Part shown: one piece after another, positions 16,172 to 30,073 of the stretch | Position numbering within the stretch: position 1 is the first letter of the stretch | Layout: each line of letters starts with the position of its first letter | Source: Lamellibrachia columna | Taxonomy: Eukaryota; Annelida; Polychaeta; Sabellida; Siboglinidae | Direction: 5' to 3' | Assembly: GCA_963662155.1 (NCBI GenBank) | Contig: OY759264.1 | Coordinates: 12,169,315 to 12,233,314 of the forward strand | DNA length: 64,000 nucleotides | Notes under the pieces: generated by a model | The model's input: only the letters and a program-made list of their open reading frames with translations | The model's database searches: none | Told to the model about the DNA's origin: nothing | Translations under genes and position numbers: made by a program

Positions 16172-16497
16172 GCGAAATGGCCCCACCTGTTTGTAATTAA
16201 ATTTGTGTATTGGTGGTGGAATGTCTGTATTCTTTGCATTACATGTTCATGACGACTTCTTGGTGTATATATGTTATCGTCATGCTTGTAGGAATGTGGG
16301 CTCTGAGAAACTTGCCGGACGGGGCTGTACATGTGTTCAGTTCCTGTCGGGTTTGCTTAGAGGAGCTCACATTCCTGTTAATGTTCTTCCCAAAGTGGCT
16401 GCGTGATAAGCAGTCCACTTTGCAATAAAAAAACGTCATTTATTTGGCCTGTTTCAATTCTCTCCTACATCGGACTTGTGTTGGTTATTGCATAAAT
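16172..16497. repeat. Direct repeat copy 2 (326 bp, LTR-like)
   Basis: Partner of 15365-15690. It ends GCATAAAT fused directly to a short TATATATG and the TA-flanking sequence, so the element's right end lies in a TA tract without an obvious target duplication. Confidence 0.85.
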
Positions 16498-16527
16498 ATA
16501 TATATGCAATGCAAAATATCATATATT

Positions 16528-16890
<363 letters not shown>

Positions 16891-17266
16891 AAATTACTGA
16901 TGCAACATAATAGTCGATGTGATGATGCAATACCACTGACAATAAAATGAAGTATTAATTGATACTTATCATACATTGAACTATTGGTTGTAAAGATAGT
17001 TGGCAAAAAAATCAGCAATGCTACTTGCATCGCTGTAGGATTGTTAGTAAACATGGTTTTTCACCTCTGTTTGGTAATTCAACTTATCTATTACCTTAAT
17101 ATACCTTATGATGGTTTTGATCGCTGGATTCTTGTAACTTTTCATTGATCAGATTTTCATTGTCATCTATTAACTAATAGTTAAAAAATAGCTTAAGAAT
17201 ATATTAAGAATTTAATAACCTAACATCAAGAATCATCAATCTCAGAGCATCGTGATGGTGCCACTC

Positions 17267-18423
17267 ATCAATTACAGGCTTGTTAACAAATGCAAATTCA
17301 TTTGAATGCACATTTCAGTGATGAGCCTTCAAATGCCTCCATACAATTTTTAATGCATTTGCATTTTAATGCGTACCTTAAACATTTGCATTTGCGTCTG
17401 AATGCGACCCACAAACGTTTGATTTGTCAAATGCACAATCAAATGTACAATCAAATCCATGCATAATTCTTTGAATAATTATTATTGTTAAATTCACTTT
17501 CACAAGTTCACAACATGACATTGGAAAATGCTCTGTAGTGAGCAGTACCCTCAGCAGATTATGAAATCATTGTCTGACAACAAAGTGCTCTTTGAAAAAG
17601 TGCTCTGTAAGTCAACTGTTCAATTCCTGAGCTATTATTCATAAAACATGAAAAGACCAACTGGTCTATAGGTTGATGGCTTCAGAGATTACCTGTACAT
17701 TGAAACAAATTAAATAGTGCTGACAAATGACTCCCTTGTGTTGTGTTGTCACTGTTGGGGTGGGTTGGGTGGCAGCTCATTGGGGGAGTAAACATTAGCA
17801 ATGACATCCCTGAATATTTACAGCCACAGAGAGTGATTAATGGTAGCTGTAATTATTCACCAGGTTATCTTCCCAGTGACACCACCAGTGGACAGTCTAT
17901 TGTTTTGGGTTCCCCTTCCATTCTGGCCTACCTGAATGATTAGTTTTTAATTCCCTGCCATGGTTCCCAGGAAACTGTCAATTGTCTATTCCTCCCTCCC
18001 ATTTCCACCACCTCTGCAGGCCTGGAACTGTGTGACTCAGTGCATGACTTTAGAGACATGTCCATGTAGTGGGACTGGTATGAAGCGCTACTTAGTGGTT
18101 ACAATAATGTACTACTGTATTTATTAAATAAATTAATAATGTGTTTGTTTTCATTATTACATAACAAGCAAGAAATTAAACAAGTGATGCATAAGAAATA
18201 TACATACAATCAGCTGTGTTTGTATACATTAGTTGTCTTTGCTCCAAATAAAAGATATTGTTAATATAAAGCCAAACATTTGAAATTAATTCAAATGCAT
18301 TTGCAAATGTGTAACCAAAATATTTGCATTTGCATTTGAATGTGACCCCAAAATATTCACATTTGCATTTGAATGCGTTCCTGGGAATTGACATTTGCAT
18401 TTGTAAACAAGCCTGATCAATTA
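17267..18423 (+). mobile_element. hAT-like non-autonomous element with 8-bp target duplication
   Basis: The element (17275-18415, 1141 bp) starts CAGGCTTGTTAACAAATGC and ends GCATTTGTAAACAAGCCTG, an inverted repeat, and is bounded by ATCAATTA on both sides (17267-17274, 18416-18423). CAGGC-type ends and 8-bp duplications are typical of hAT transposons. Both sub-terminal zones are filled with repeated ATTTGCATTTG / AAATGCAAATG words, likely transposase-binding repeats. No transposase frame exists; the 60-75 codon frames inside show no domain. Confidence 0.88.
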
Positions 18424-18994
18424 TAGTTTGTGACTGTTCTCCTGGCTGTTTGCTATTCCATGATTCTCTCGCAACACTATTGCAATAGTCATGAAACTAA
18501 TGCAGTAATATTACAATCTTAATACAGTTATTTCGCAGTAGTAAATTTACCCTCAATAGTTACCTGTTTTGCTAAACTTTACTGGCAGTGATATCAATGA
18601 CTGCAGTTCAGGGTTTCGCATTAAACATTTTGATCATCTGGTTTGATATGTCTGACAAAATTATTACTGTGTCTGAAAACATGGACTAAGGTAATGCATA
18701 AACCCACACATTTTGTATAGAATTGTTTAGTGACTTCACTAAAGAATGCACATTAAAATGATGGTAAACACAATGTTGTATGTTTATTCTTTTTGACAAG
18801 TTTACTGATACTTGACATAGACAATCTTCTCAACCATATCTTGTCAGTTTTATTTGTACAAATTAGGTAAAATGTGGTTCAAACGTTTGCTGGAGCTAAA
18901 AAATTAAGCTCTTCATTGATATGTTCTTGCAGATGACTGTCAACTTGAATCAAGAAAAGCTTACATGAAATGATACTAGTACCTAGGTACTTAC

Positions 18995-19264
18995 CAAGAA
19001 ATCCTTTAGCTGTCCTTGCCAAACTTGTCTTTTCGTTGCCCACAGCCTTCACCTCAAAAGTATACTGGTCACCTGGGAAGAGATCAGTAATGGTTTTCTT
19101 CTGTCCAGTTACTGATTCTGGAATTGTCCATTCAGTTGCTTGATTCAATCCTTTGTACCTCAGCTGGTACGAATCCTGGATACTTTTTTTGTTGGGTGTC
19201 CATCTAACTGTCGCACTGGTTCCAGCTATTTCTGTCACCTTCACCTTAGTTAGAGGCAGTGGAT
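18995..19264 (-). CDS. FN3 exon type a, copy 1 (270 nt)
   Basis: Complete FN3 domain of a distinctive subtype: KVKVTEIAGTSATVRWTPNK, SYQLRYKGLNQATEW and LFPGDQYTFEVKAVGNEKTS. Acceptor TTTCTCAG and donor GTAAGTAC are present. Copies 2 and 3 lie at 26941 and 38201. This copy and copy 3 begin DPLPLTK where copy 2 has DPLPPTK. Confidence 0.88.
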
Positions 19265-20529
19265 CTGAGAAAAACAAAACAACTCTATGCCGTGGAACAT
19301 GCATTGCCTTAGAGATGGGTCATGGACGTGTTGCACATGAAACATGTGATACTGGGCATGTCAGACACACAAGTACAACACACCACTTGTGTGGCAATAA
19401 AGCAGATGGTGAAACATTTATTTCACAAAATCTTGGGACTGCCACTAGTCATGGCATAATGGATATTACAGAAACAAATGTGATTTATTGGAGAATCAGT
19501 CTTTAAACTTGCCATCAAATGGTGTGCAGGTAACAGCCGTTCTCCCATTCTACATCCAAATTATTTCACAATCCAGGTAATCCTTTTTTGTACTTGTATG
19601 CACCAGTTTCAGATGAAAACTATAACTGCTATGGAAGTAGCAAATAATGTTTATGGTTTAGAGAGAAAGCAGTGATAAAACAAACAGTTTTAGTGCACCA
19701 CTGGCAGTGTGGCATTACAGGTAAGTCAAGTCATTTGTTGAATCAATATGTCTTCTAAATTGCTTTTAATGGAAGATCCTAGCAAGTCACATTTGTTTAA
19801 ATTGAAATAATTTTGGTTTAGGCCTTAGTAGGTCTTCTTCTGTTGCAATGTCAGAACCTATAAAAGTGAAGATTTTATATACCTATTCAGGCCTCCATAA
19901 AACTATGCACTTATTAAATATGTATTTTTCTTACCGCCATTGTAGTATAATGACACATTGATTGAAGTGAGTAGATTGAGACATGCTTTAGCTAATCCAA
20001 CTTATTTATTGACCTGGCATCTACAATCATCAAACTCAGAGCATCGTGATGGCGTGATTGCACCACTCATCAATTATAGTTTCTGAATATTTTCCAGGTT
20101 ATTTGCAATTGCATGATACTATAGCATTATATTTGCAACAGTTGCTAAACTAAAGCAGCAACATTGCAATTGTAATACAGTTATACCAACACCCCTTGGA
20201 GTAGTAAATTGACCCCAATTGTCTATTTATTTATATTGATTAACCTTACAGGCAGTGATATCAGCGACCATTGTTCAGGGCTTGAGATTAAATATTTTGA
20301 CCATCTACTTTCATATGTCTGACAGAATTGTTACTAGGTTTGAAAACCTGGACTAAACTTATGCATTAAGCCAATTTTTTATACATGTTTTGTGACTTCA
20401 CTAAAGTGTGGTTTATACGTTTGCTGGAGATAACTAACTAGCTGTTTGATTTGATATGTTCTTACAGATGACTGTCACCTTGAACCAAGTAATGCTTACA
20501 TGAAATGATACTAATCCCTAGGTACTTAC

Positions 20530-20799
20530 TCAGAACTGCTGTAGCTTTCCTTGCAGCACTTGCCTGGGTGTTGCTCACAGCCTTCACCTCAAAAGTATAC
20601 AGGTCACCTGGGAAGAGTCCAGCCACAACTGTCTGCTCTCCAGTTACTGATTCTCCAGTTGTCCAGGTAGATGCTTGATTCGTTCCTTTGTATCTCAGCT
20701 CGTACGAAGATTGGACACTGTTTGTGTCGGGTGTCCAACTCACTGTCGCACTGGTGGTGGTTATGTCTGACACTTTCACATTAGTTGGAGGCAGTGGAT
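20530..20799 (-). CDS. FN3 exon type b, copy 1 (270 nt)
   Basis: Complete FN3 domain with VSDITTTSATVSWTPDTNS, STWTTGESVTGEQTVV and AGLFPGDLYTFEVKAVSN. The domain is identical at protein level to copy 2 at 28464, evidence of a recent duplication or of gene conversion. Splice sites CCTCAG and GTAAGTAC intact. Confidence 0.9.
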
Positions 20800-22142
20800 C
20801 TGAGGACAACAGAACAACTCTATGGCGTGGAACATATATCGCCTTAGAGATGGGTCATGGACGTCTTGCACATCAAACACATGATACCGGGCATGTCAGA
20901 CACACAAGTATGACACACCACTTTTGTGGCAATAAAGCAGATGGTGAAACATTTATTTCACAAAATCTTAGGACTGCCACTAGTCATGGCATAATGGGTT
21001 TTACAGAAACACATGTGAATTAATGGAGGATCAGACTTTAACCTGGCCATCAAATGGTGTGTACTTGTCTTTCTCATATTCAACTTCCAAATTATTTCCC
21101 AATCCAGCTAACTGTTTTTTATGCACCAGTTTCAGATGAAAACTAAAAACTACTATGTGCTGTGTTTTAAAATCACGAATGTTGACACAAGTTTCGTATG
21201 AAGAAGGCAAATCATGTTTATGGTTAAACAGTTTTGGTGCACTACTAGCAGTGTGGAATTAGAGGTAAGCCAAATCGTTTGTCGACTCAATATATCTTCT
21301 ATACTGCTTTTTAATGGAAGATCATAGCAAGTCACATTTGTTTAAACTTAAATAATTATGGTTTTGTATTAGTTGTTCTTGGGCCATGTATCTGCATAAC
21401 ATTGTAAAGTAGTTGCACAGTTTAGTTCTGTTGCAATGTAGGTACCTATATAAAGTGATGTTTTTTATATATCTTGTAAGTCAGCTGAGTACTATTCAGG
21501 CCTACATAAAACATATATTTATTAAATATGCATTTTTCTTACCGCCATGGTAGTGTAATGACACATTGGTGGAAGTTTGTAGACTGAGACTTGCTCTATC
21601 TAATCCAACTTATTTATTGACCTAGTATCAACAATCATCAATCTCAGAGCATCGTGATGGTGTGATTGTGCCACTTAACAGTAATGGCTTCTGATTATTT
21701 TTCAGGTTACTTGCAATTGCGTGATACATACTCTCGCAATATAATTGCAATAGTTATGAAATTAAGGCAACAATATTGCAATTGTAACACAGTTATATCA
21801 ACAACCTTCGGAGTAGTAAATTTAACTCAATTGTCTATTTCTTTCTAATGATTAACCATACTGGCAGTGATATCAACGACCGTATTTCAGGGCTTGACCT
21901 TAAACATTTTGATCATTTGGCTTGCTATATCTGACATAATTGTTACTTTGTTTGAAACCTGGACTAAACTTATGTATTAAGCCAATTTTTTTATAGATAT
22001 TTTGTGACTTCACTAAAGTGTGTTTCTTACGTTTGCTGGAGTTAACTAATTTCGTTATTTGCTTTGATATGTTCTTGCAGATGACTTTCGCCATGAATCA
22101 AGTAAAGCTTACAGGACATTATACTAGTCTCTAGGTACTTAC

Positions 22143-22412
22143 CAAGATCTATTGTAGTTTTCCTTGCAGCACTTGTCTGGGTGTTGCTCACAGTCTTCAC
22201 CTCAAAAGTATACTGGTCACCTGGGAAGAGTCCAGTGATATCTTTCTGTGGTACAGTTACTAATCCTGCAGTTGTCCATTCAGTTGCTTGCTTCGTTCCT
22301 TTGTATCTCAGCTCGTACGAATCCTGGATACTCTTTGTGGCAGGTACCCAAACAACTGTCACACTGGTGGTAGCAAGTTTTGACACAGTCACATTAGTTG
22401 GAGGCAGTGGAT
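22143..22412 (-). CDS. FN3 exon type c, copy 1 (270 nt)
   Basis: Complete FN3 domain with VSKLATTSVTVVWVPATKS, KQATEWTTAGLVTVPQKDI and GLFPGDQYTFEVKTVSN. Its block-2 counterpart at 30074 is broken at the 5' end, so this is the only intact type c exon in the window. Confidence 0.88.
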
Positions 22413-23736
22413 CTGAGGACAACAAAACATGTATCGCCTTAGAGATGGGGCAGGGACGTGTTGCAAATCACACATTTGATGCTGGGCATGTCACGAACAC
22501 AAGTACAACACTCCATTTATGTGGCAATAAAGCAGATAGTGAAACGTTTATTTAATAAAATCTTGGGACTGCAACTAGTTATGGCATATTGGATATTACA
22601 GACACAAATGTGAATTAATGGAGGATCAGACTTTTAACTGGCCATCAAATGGTGTGTACATGACAGTCTTTCTCCCATTCAACTTCCAAATTATTTTACA
22701 ATCCAGGTTTCAGAAGAAGAAAAACCTAATATGTACAGTGTTTTAAAATCAAGAATGTTGACACAACTTTCATATAAAAATAGCAAGTCATGTTTATGAT
22801 TTAGAGAGAAGACAATGATCAAACAAACAGTTTTGGTGCACTATAGGCAGTGTGACATTACAGGAAAGTCAAATAATTTTGTAATGAATATGTCTTCTAT
22901 ACTGCTTTTTAATGGAAGATCCTAGCAAGCCACTTTTTTTAAGATGAAATAATTTTGGTTTTGGCTTTAGTAGTTCTTAGGCCATGTCTCCGCAAAGTAA
23001 CATTGTAAAGTAACTACACATTTGCGTTCTGTTGCAATGTCAGAACCTACAAGAAGTGAAGATTTTATATGCCTGGTAAGTCAACTGAGACCTATTCAGG
23101 CCTCCATAAAACTATGCACTTATTAAACATGTATTTTTCTTACCGCCATTGTAGTATAATGACACATTGATTGAAGTTAGTAGATTGAGACATTTTATAG
23201 GTAATCCAACTTATTTGTTGACCTAGCATGAACAATGACCAAAGCTATAGCATCGTGGTGGCGTGATTGCGAAACTCATCAATTATTGTTTCTGATTATT
23301 GTCCAGGTTATTTGCAATTCCACGATACTGTCACAATATAATTGCAATATTTGTAAAACTAACGCAGCAACATTGCAATTGTAATACAGTTATATCAACA
23401 CCCCTCGGAGTAGAAAATTGACCCCATTTGTCTATTTATTTCTATTGATTAACCTTACATGAATTGATATCAACGACACTTGTTCAGGGCTTGAGATTCA
23501 ATATTTTGACCATCTGCCTTCATATGTCTGACAGAATTGTTAATAGGTTTGAAAACCTGGATTAAACTTATGCACTAAACTGATTTTTTATACATGTTTT
23601 GTGACTTCACTAAAGTGTGTTGTACGTTTGCTGGAGATAACTAAGTAGCTGTTTGATTTGATATGTTCTTACAGATGACTGTCACCTTGAACCAAGTAAA
23701 GCTTACAGGAAATTATACTAATCCGTAGGTACTTAC

Positions 23737-24006
23737 TCAGAAATGCTGTAGCTTTCCTTGCAGCACTTGTATGGGTGTTGCTCACAGCCTTCACCTCAAA
23801 AGTATACAGGTCACCTGGGAAGAGTCCAGCCACAATTGTCTGCTCTCCAATTACTGATTCTCCAGTTGTCCAGGTAGATGCTTGATTCGTTCCTTTGTAT
23901 CTCAGCTCGTACGAAGACTGGACACTGTTTGCGTCGGGTGTCCAACTCACTGTCACACTGGTGGTGGTTATGTCTGACACTTTCACATTAGTTGGAGGCA
24001 GTGGAT
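23737..24006 (-). CDS. FN3 exon type d, copy 1 (270 nt)
   Basis: Complete FN3 domain, close to type b but with WTPDANSV, ESVIGEQTIV and SNTHTSAARKATAFLS. Identical in protein to copy 2 at 30882. It is the exon nearest the (TA)n block end on its upstream (minus-strand) side. Confidence 0.9.
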
Positions 24007-24502
24007 CTGAGGACAACAGAACAACTCTATGGCGTGGAACATATATCGCCTTAGAGATGGGTCATGGACGTCTTGCACATCAAACACATGATACCGGGCA
24101 TGTCAGACACACAAGTACAAAACACCAAAGTAAGTGAAATAATTTTGGGGATGAATAGATCTTCTATTCTGCACTTTAATGGAAGAACAGTGTTTTTGTA
24201 TGTAATGCTTTCTCGCCTGTTTCTTCCATTTGATGGCAGCTATGGACAAAATAGTCTGTCCCATTGAAAAGGCAATGTTGAGTATGTTACATGTTATATA
24301 CGCTTCACCATCTTTTATGTAACATATATATGTTGTAACGAATATATGTTGTAAACGTACATAGTAGGATTTAAATGTATTTTATTGCTACCGTTATTCG
24401 AATATAACAAAATAAATCAAGCCTGTCACACCAGATGCAGAGGTATAGCACAAAATATATGATACAATGCAAGGAAAAGAAATGCTTTCTATTTTGTACT
24501 GC

Positions 24503-24505
24503 ATA

Positions 24506-24584
<79 letters not shown>

Positions 24585-24633
24585 ATAATCGAATATATAT
24601 ATAATAATCGAATATAACAAAATAAATCAAGCC

Positions 24634-24672
<39 letters not shown>

Positions 24673-24727
24673 TTTAAATTTTGTATTGCATATATATATA
24701 TATATATATATGCAATACAAAATTTAA

Positions 24728-24809
<82 letters not shown>
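24503..24809. repeat. (TA)n cluster with nested palindromes
   Basis: TA runs at 24503-24581, 24631-24670, 24691-24710 and 24731-24809. The arms GTTTTAAATTTTGTATTGCA (24671-24690) and TGCAATACAAAATTTAAAAC (24711-24730) are a perfect inverted pair around a 20-bp TA core, and flanking TA extends the palindrome. AATAATCGAATATA is also repeated twice. This is the boundary between blocks 1 and 2. Confidence 0.95.
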
Positions 24810-24812
<3 letters not shown>

Positions 24813-25193
24813 TCATTATTCAATTGGGGTGTAACAATATATAAAATTACTGATGCAACTTAATAGTCAATGTGACAATAAAATGAAGTATTAATTGATA
24901 GTTATCATACATTGATCTATTGGTTGTAAAGATATTTGGCAAAACAATCAGCAATGCTACTTGCATCGCTGTAGGATTGTTAGTAAACATGGTTTTTCAC
25001 CTGTGTTTGGTAATTCTACTTATCTATTACCTTAATATTCCTTAAGATGCTTTTGATCGCTGGATTCTTGTAACTTTTATTGATCAGATTTTCATTGTCA
25101 TTTATTAACTAATAGTTCAAGATTAGCTTAAGAATAGTTTGATAAACTCACATCAAGAATCATCAATCTCAGAGCATCGTGATGGTGCCAGTC

Positions 25194-26369
25194 ATCAATT
25201 ACAGGCTTGTAATTGATCATTGAATGCACATTTCAATGATCAGCAATCGAATCGCATTCAAATGCCTCCATACAATTTTTAATGCATTTGCATTTGAATG
25301 CTTACCTTAAACATTTGCATTTGCATCTGAATGCGACCCACAAACGTTTGATTTATCAAATGCACAATCAAATGTACAATCAAATCCATGCATAATTCTT
25401 TAAATAATTATTATTGTTAAATTCACTTTCATAAGTTCACAACATGACATTGGAAAAGTGCTCTGTAGTGAGCAATAACCTCAGCAGATTATGAAATCAT
25501 TGTCTGACCTGTGAATCCACTTTCGCAAAGTGCTCTTTGAAAAAGTGCTGTGTAAGTCAACTGTTCAATGCCTGAGCTATTATTCATAAAACATGAAAAG
25601 ACCAACTGGTCTATACGTTGATGACTTCTGAGATTACCTGTACATTGAAACAAATCAAGTAATGCTGACAAATGACTCCCTTGTGTTGTGTTGGCACTGT
25701 TGGGGTGGGTTGGTGTGGCAGCTCATTGGGGGAGTAAACATTAGCAATGACATCCCTGAATATTTACAGCCACAGAGAGTGATTAATGGTAGCTGCAATT
25801 ATCCACCAAGTTATCTTCCCAGTGATCCCACCAGTGGACAGTCTATTGTCTTGGGTTCCCCTTCCAGTCTGGCCTACCTGAATGATTAGCCTTTCATTCC
25901 CTGCCATGGTTCCCAGGAATCTGTCAATTGTCTATTCCTCCCTCCCATTTCCACCACCTCTGCAGGCCTGGAACTGTGTGACTCAGTGCATGACTTTAGA
26001 GACATGTCCATGTAGTGGGACTGGTATAAAGCGCTACTTAGTGGTTACAATAATGTACTGCTGTATTTATTAAATAAATTAATAATGTGTTTGTTTTCAT
26101 TATTACATAACAAGCAAGAAATTAAACAAGTGATGCATAAGAAATATACATACAATCAGCTGTGTTTGTAGACATTAGTTGTCTTTGCTCCAAATAAAAG
26201 ATATTGTTAATATAAAGCCAAACATTTGAAATTAATTCAAATGCATTTGCAAATGTGTACCCAAAATATTTGCATTTGCATTTCAATGTGACCCCAAAAT
26301 ATTCACATTTGCATTTCAATGCGTTCCTGGGAATTGACATTTGCATTTGTAAACAAGCCTGATCAATTA
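25194..26369 (+). mobile_element. hAT-like element, block 2 copy
   Basis: The element is 25202-26361 with the same ATCAATTA flanks as block 1. Because flanks and internal sequence are shared, it arose by duplication of the block, not by a new transposition. Its left terminus is altered: CAGGCTTGT is followed by AATTGATCATTGAATGC, so most of the left sub-terminal repeat is lost. Confidence 0.85.
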
Positions 26370-26940
26370 TAGTTTGTGACTGTTCTCCTGGCTGTTTGCT
26401 ATTCCATGATTCTCTCGCAACGCTATTGCAATAGTCATGAAACTAATGCAGTAATATTACAATCTTAATACAGTTATTTCGCAGTAGTAAATTTACCCTC
26501 AATACTTACCTGTTTTGCTAAACTTTACTGGCAGTGATATCAATGACTGCAGTTCAGGGTTTCGCATTAAACATTTTGACCATCTGGTTTGATATGTCTG
26601 ACAAAATTATTACTGTGTCTGAAAACATGGACTAAGCTAATGCATAAACCCACACATTTTGTATAGAATTGTTTAGTGACTTCACTAAAGAATGCACATT
26701 AAAATGACGGTAAACACAATGTTGTATGTTTATTCTTTTTGACAAGTTTACTGATACTTGACATAGACAATCTTCTCAACCATATCTTGTCAGTTTTATT
26801 TGTACAAATTAGGTAAAATGTGGTTCAAACGTTTGCTGGAGCTAAAAAATTAAGCTCTTCATTGATATGTTCTTGCAGATGATTGTCACCTTGAATCAAG
26901 AAAAGCTTACATGAAATGATACTAATACCTAGATACTTAC

Positions 26941-27210
26941 CAAGAAATCCTTTAGCTGTCCTTGCCAAACTTGTCTTTTCGTTGCCCACAGCCTTCACCT
27001 CAAAAGTATACTGGTCACCTGGGAAGAGATCAGTAATGGTTTTCTTCTGTCCAGTTACTGATTCTGGAATTGTCCATTCAGTTGCTTGATTCAATCCTTT
27101 GTACCTCAGCTGGTACGAATCCTGGATACTTTTTTTGTTGGGTGTCCATCTCACTGTCGCACTGGTTCCAGCTATTTCTGTCACCTTCACTTTAGTTGGA
27201 GGCAGTGGAT
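26941..27210 (-). CDS. FN3 exon type a, copy 2 (270 nt)
   Basis: Second copy of the subtype with VRWTPNKKSIQDSYQLRYKG and GNEKTSLARTAK. It keeps a phase 1-1 frame with intact acceptor (TTTCTCAG); the donor reads GTAAGTATC, slightly changed from copy 1 but still canonical. Confidence 0.88.
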
Positions 27211-28463
27211 CTGAGAAAAACAAAACAACTCTATGCCGTGGAACATGCATTGCCTTAGAGATGGGTCATTTACGTGTTGCACATCAAACATGTGATACTG
27301 GGCATGTCAGACACACCAGTACAACGCACCACTTGTGTGGCAGTAAAGCAGATGGTGAAATATTTATTTCACAAAATCTTGGGACTGCCACTAGTCATGG
27401 CATAATGGATATTACAGAAACAAATGTGATTTATTGGAGGATCAGTATTTAAACTGGCCATCAAATGGTGTGCAGGTAACAGCCTTTCTCCCATTCAACT
27501 TCCAAATTATTTCACAATCCAAGTAACTTTTTTGTACTTGTATGCACCAGTTTCAGATGAAAAGTAAAACTGCTATGGAAGTAGCAAGTCATGTTTATGG
27601 TTTAGAGAGAAGGCAGTGATAAAACAAACAGTTTTGGTGCATCACTGGCAGTGTGGCATTACGGGTAAGTCAAGTCATTTGTTGAATCAATATGCTTTTT
27701 AATGGAAGATCCTAGCAAGTCACATTTGTTTAAACTGAAATAATTTTGGTTTAGGCCTTAGTAGGTCTTCTTCTGTTGCAATGTCAGAACCTATAAAAGT
27801 GAAGATTTTATATACCTATTCAGGCTTCCAAAAAAACTATGCACTTATTAAATATGTATTTTTCTTACCGCCACTGTAGTATAATGACACATTGATTGAA
27901 GTGAGTAGATTGACACATGCTATAGCTAATCCAACTTATTTATTGACCTGGCATCTACAATCATCAAACTCAGAGCATCGTGATGGCGTGATTGCACCAC
28001 TCATCAAGTATAGTTTCTGATTATTTTCCAGGTTATTTGCAATTGCATGATACTATTGCACTGTATTTGCAACAGTTGTTAAACTAAAGCAGCAACATTG
28101 CAATTGTAATACAGTTATATCAACACCCCTTGGAGTAGTAAATTGACCCCAATTGTCTATTTCTTTCTTTTGATTAACCTTACAGGCAGTGATATCAGCG
28201 ACCATTGTTCAGGGCTTGAGATTAAATATTTTGACCATCTACTTTCATATGTCTGACAGAATTGTTACTAGGTTTGAAAACCTGGACTAAACTTATGCAT
28301 TAAGCCAATTTTTTATACATGTTTTGTGACTTCACTAAAGTGTGGTTTATACGTTTGCTGGAGATAACTAACTAGCTGTTTGATTTGATATGTTCTTACA
28401 GATGACTGTCACCTTGAACCAAGTAATGCTTACATGAAATGATACTAATCCCTAGGTACTTAC

Positions 28464-28733
28464 TCAGAACTGCTGTAGCTTTCCTTGCAGCACTTGCCTG
28501 GGTGTTGCTCACAGCCTTCACCTCAAAAGTATACAGGTCACCTGGGAAGAGTCCAGCCACAACTGTCTGCTCTCCAGTTACTGATTCTCCAGTTGTCCAG
28601 GTAGATGCTTGATTCGTTCCTTTGTATCTCAGCTCGTACGAAGATTGGACACTGTTTGTGTCGGGTGTCCAACTCACTGTCGCACTGGTGGTGGTTATGT
28701 CTGACACTTTCACATTAGTTGGAGGCAGTGGAT
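28464..28733 (-). CDS. FN3 exon type b, copy 2 (270 nt)
   Basis: Protein-identical to copy 1 at 20530. The sequence just 5' of its acceptor lacks three bases (AGA) present in block 1, a small intron difference that shows the two are true separate copies. Confidence 0.9.
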
Positions 28734-30073
28734 CTGAGGACAACACAACTCTATGGCGTGGAACATATATCGCCTTAGAGATGGGTCATGGACGTCTTGC
28801 ACATCAAACACATGATACTGGGCATGTCAGACACACAAGTATGACACACCACTTTTGTGGCAATAAAGCAGATGGTGAAACATTTATTTCACAAAATCTT
28901 AGGACTGCCACTAGTCATGGCATAATGGGTTTTACAGAAACACATGTGAATTAATGGAGGATCAGACTTTAACCTGGCCATCAAATGGTGTGTACTTGTC
29001 TTCCTCATATTCAACTTCCAAATTATTTCCCAATCCAGCTAACTGTTTTTTATGCACCAGTTTCAGATGAAAACTAAAAACTACTATGTGCTGTGTTTTA
29101 AAATCACGAATGTTGACACAAATTTCGTATGAAGAAGGCAAATCATGTTTATGGTTAAACAGTTTTGGTGCACTACTAGCAGTGTGGAATTAGAGGTAAG
29201 CCAAATCGTTTGTCGAATCAATATATCTTCTATACTGCTTTTTAATGGAAGATCATAGCAAGTCACATTTGTTTAAACTTAAATAATTATGGTTTTGTAT
29301 TAGTTGTTCTTGGGCCATGTATCTGCATAACATTGTAAAGTAGTTGCACAGTTTAGTTCTGTTGCAATGTAGGTACCTATATAAAGTGATGTTTTTTATA
29401 TATCTTGTAAGTCAGCTGAGTACTATTCAGGCCTACATAAAACATATATTTATTAAATATGCATTTTTCTTACCGCCATGGTAGTGTAATGACACATTGG
29501 TGGAAGTTTGTAGACTGAGACTTGCTCTATCTAATCCAACTTATTTATTGACCTAGTATCAACAATCATCAATCTCAGAGCATCGTGATGGTGTGATTGT
29601 GCCACTTAACAGTAATGGCTTCTGATTATTTTTCAGGTTATTTGCAATTGCGTGATACATACTCTCGCAATATAATTGCAATAGTTATGAAATTAAGGCA
29701 GCAATATTGCAATTGTAACACAGTTATATCAACAACCTTCGGAGTAGTAAATTTAACTCAATTGTCTATTTCTTTCTAATGATTAACCATACTGGCAGTG
29801 ATATCAACGACCGTATTTCAGGGCTTGACCTTAAACATTTTGATCATTTGGCTTGCTATATCTGACATAATTGTTACTTTGTTTGAAACCTGGACTAAAC
29901 TTATGTATTAAGCCAATTTTTTTATAGATATTTTGTGACTTCACTAAAGTGTGTTTCTTACGTTTGCTGGAGTTAACTAATTTCGTTATTTGCTTTGATA
30001 TGTTCTTGCAGATGACTTTCGCCATGAATCAAGTAAAGCTTACAGGACATTATACTAGTCTCTAGGTACTTAC

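Noticed and set aside
15365..16497. Standard LTR retrotransposon
   Set aside because: Repeats lack TG/CA ends and a target duplication, and I could not identify a primer-binding site or polypurine tract.
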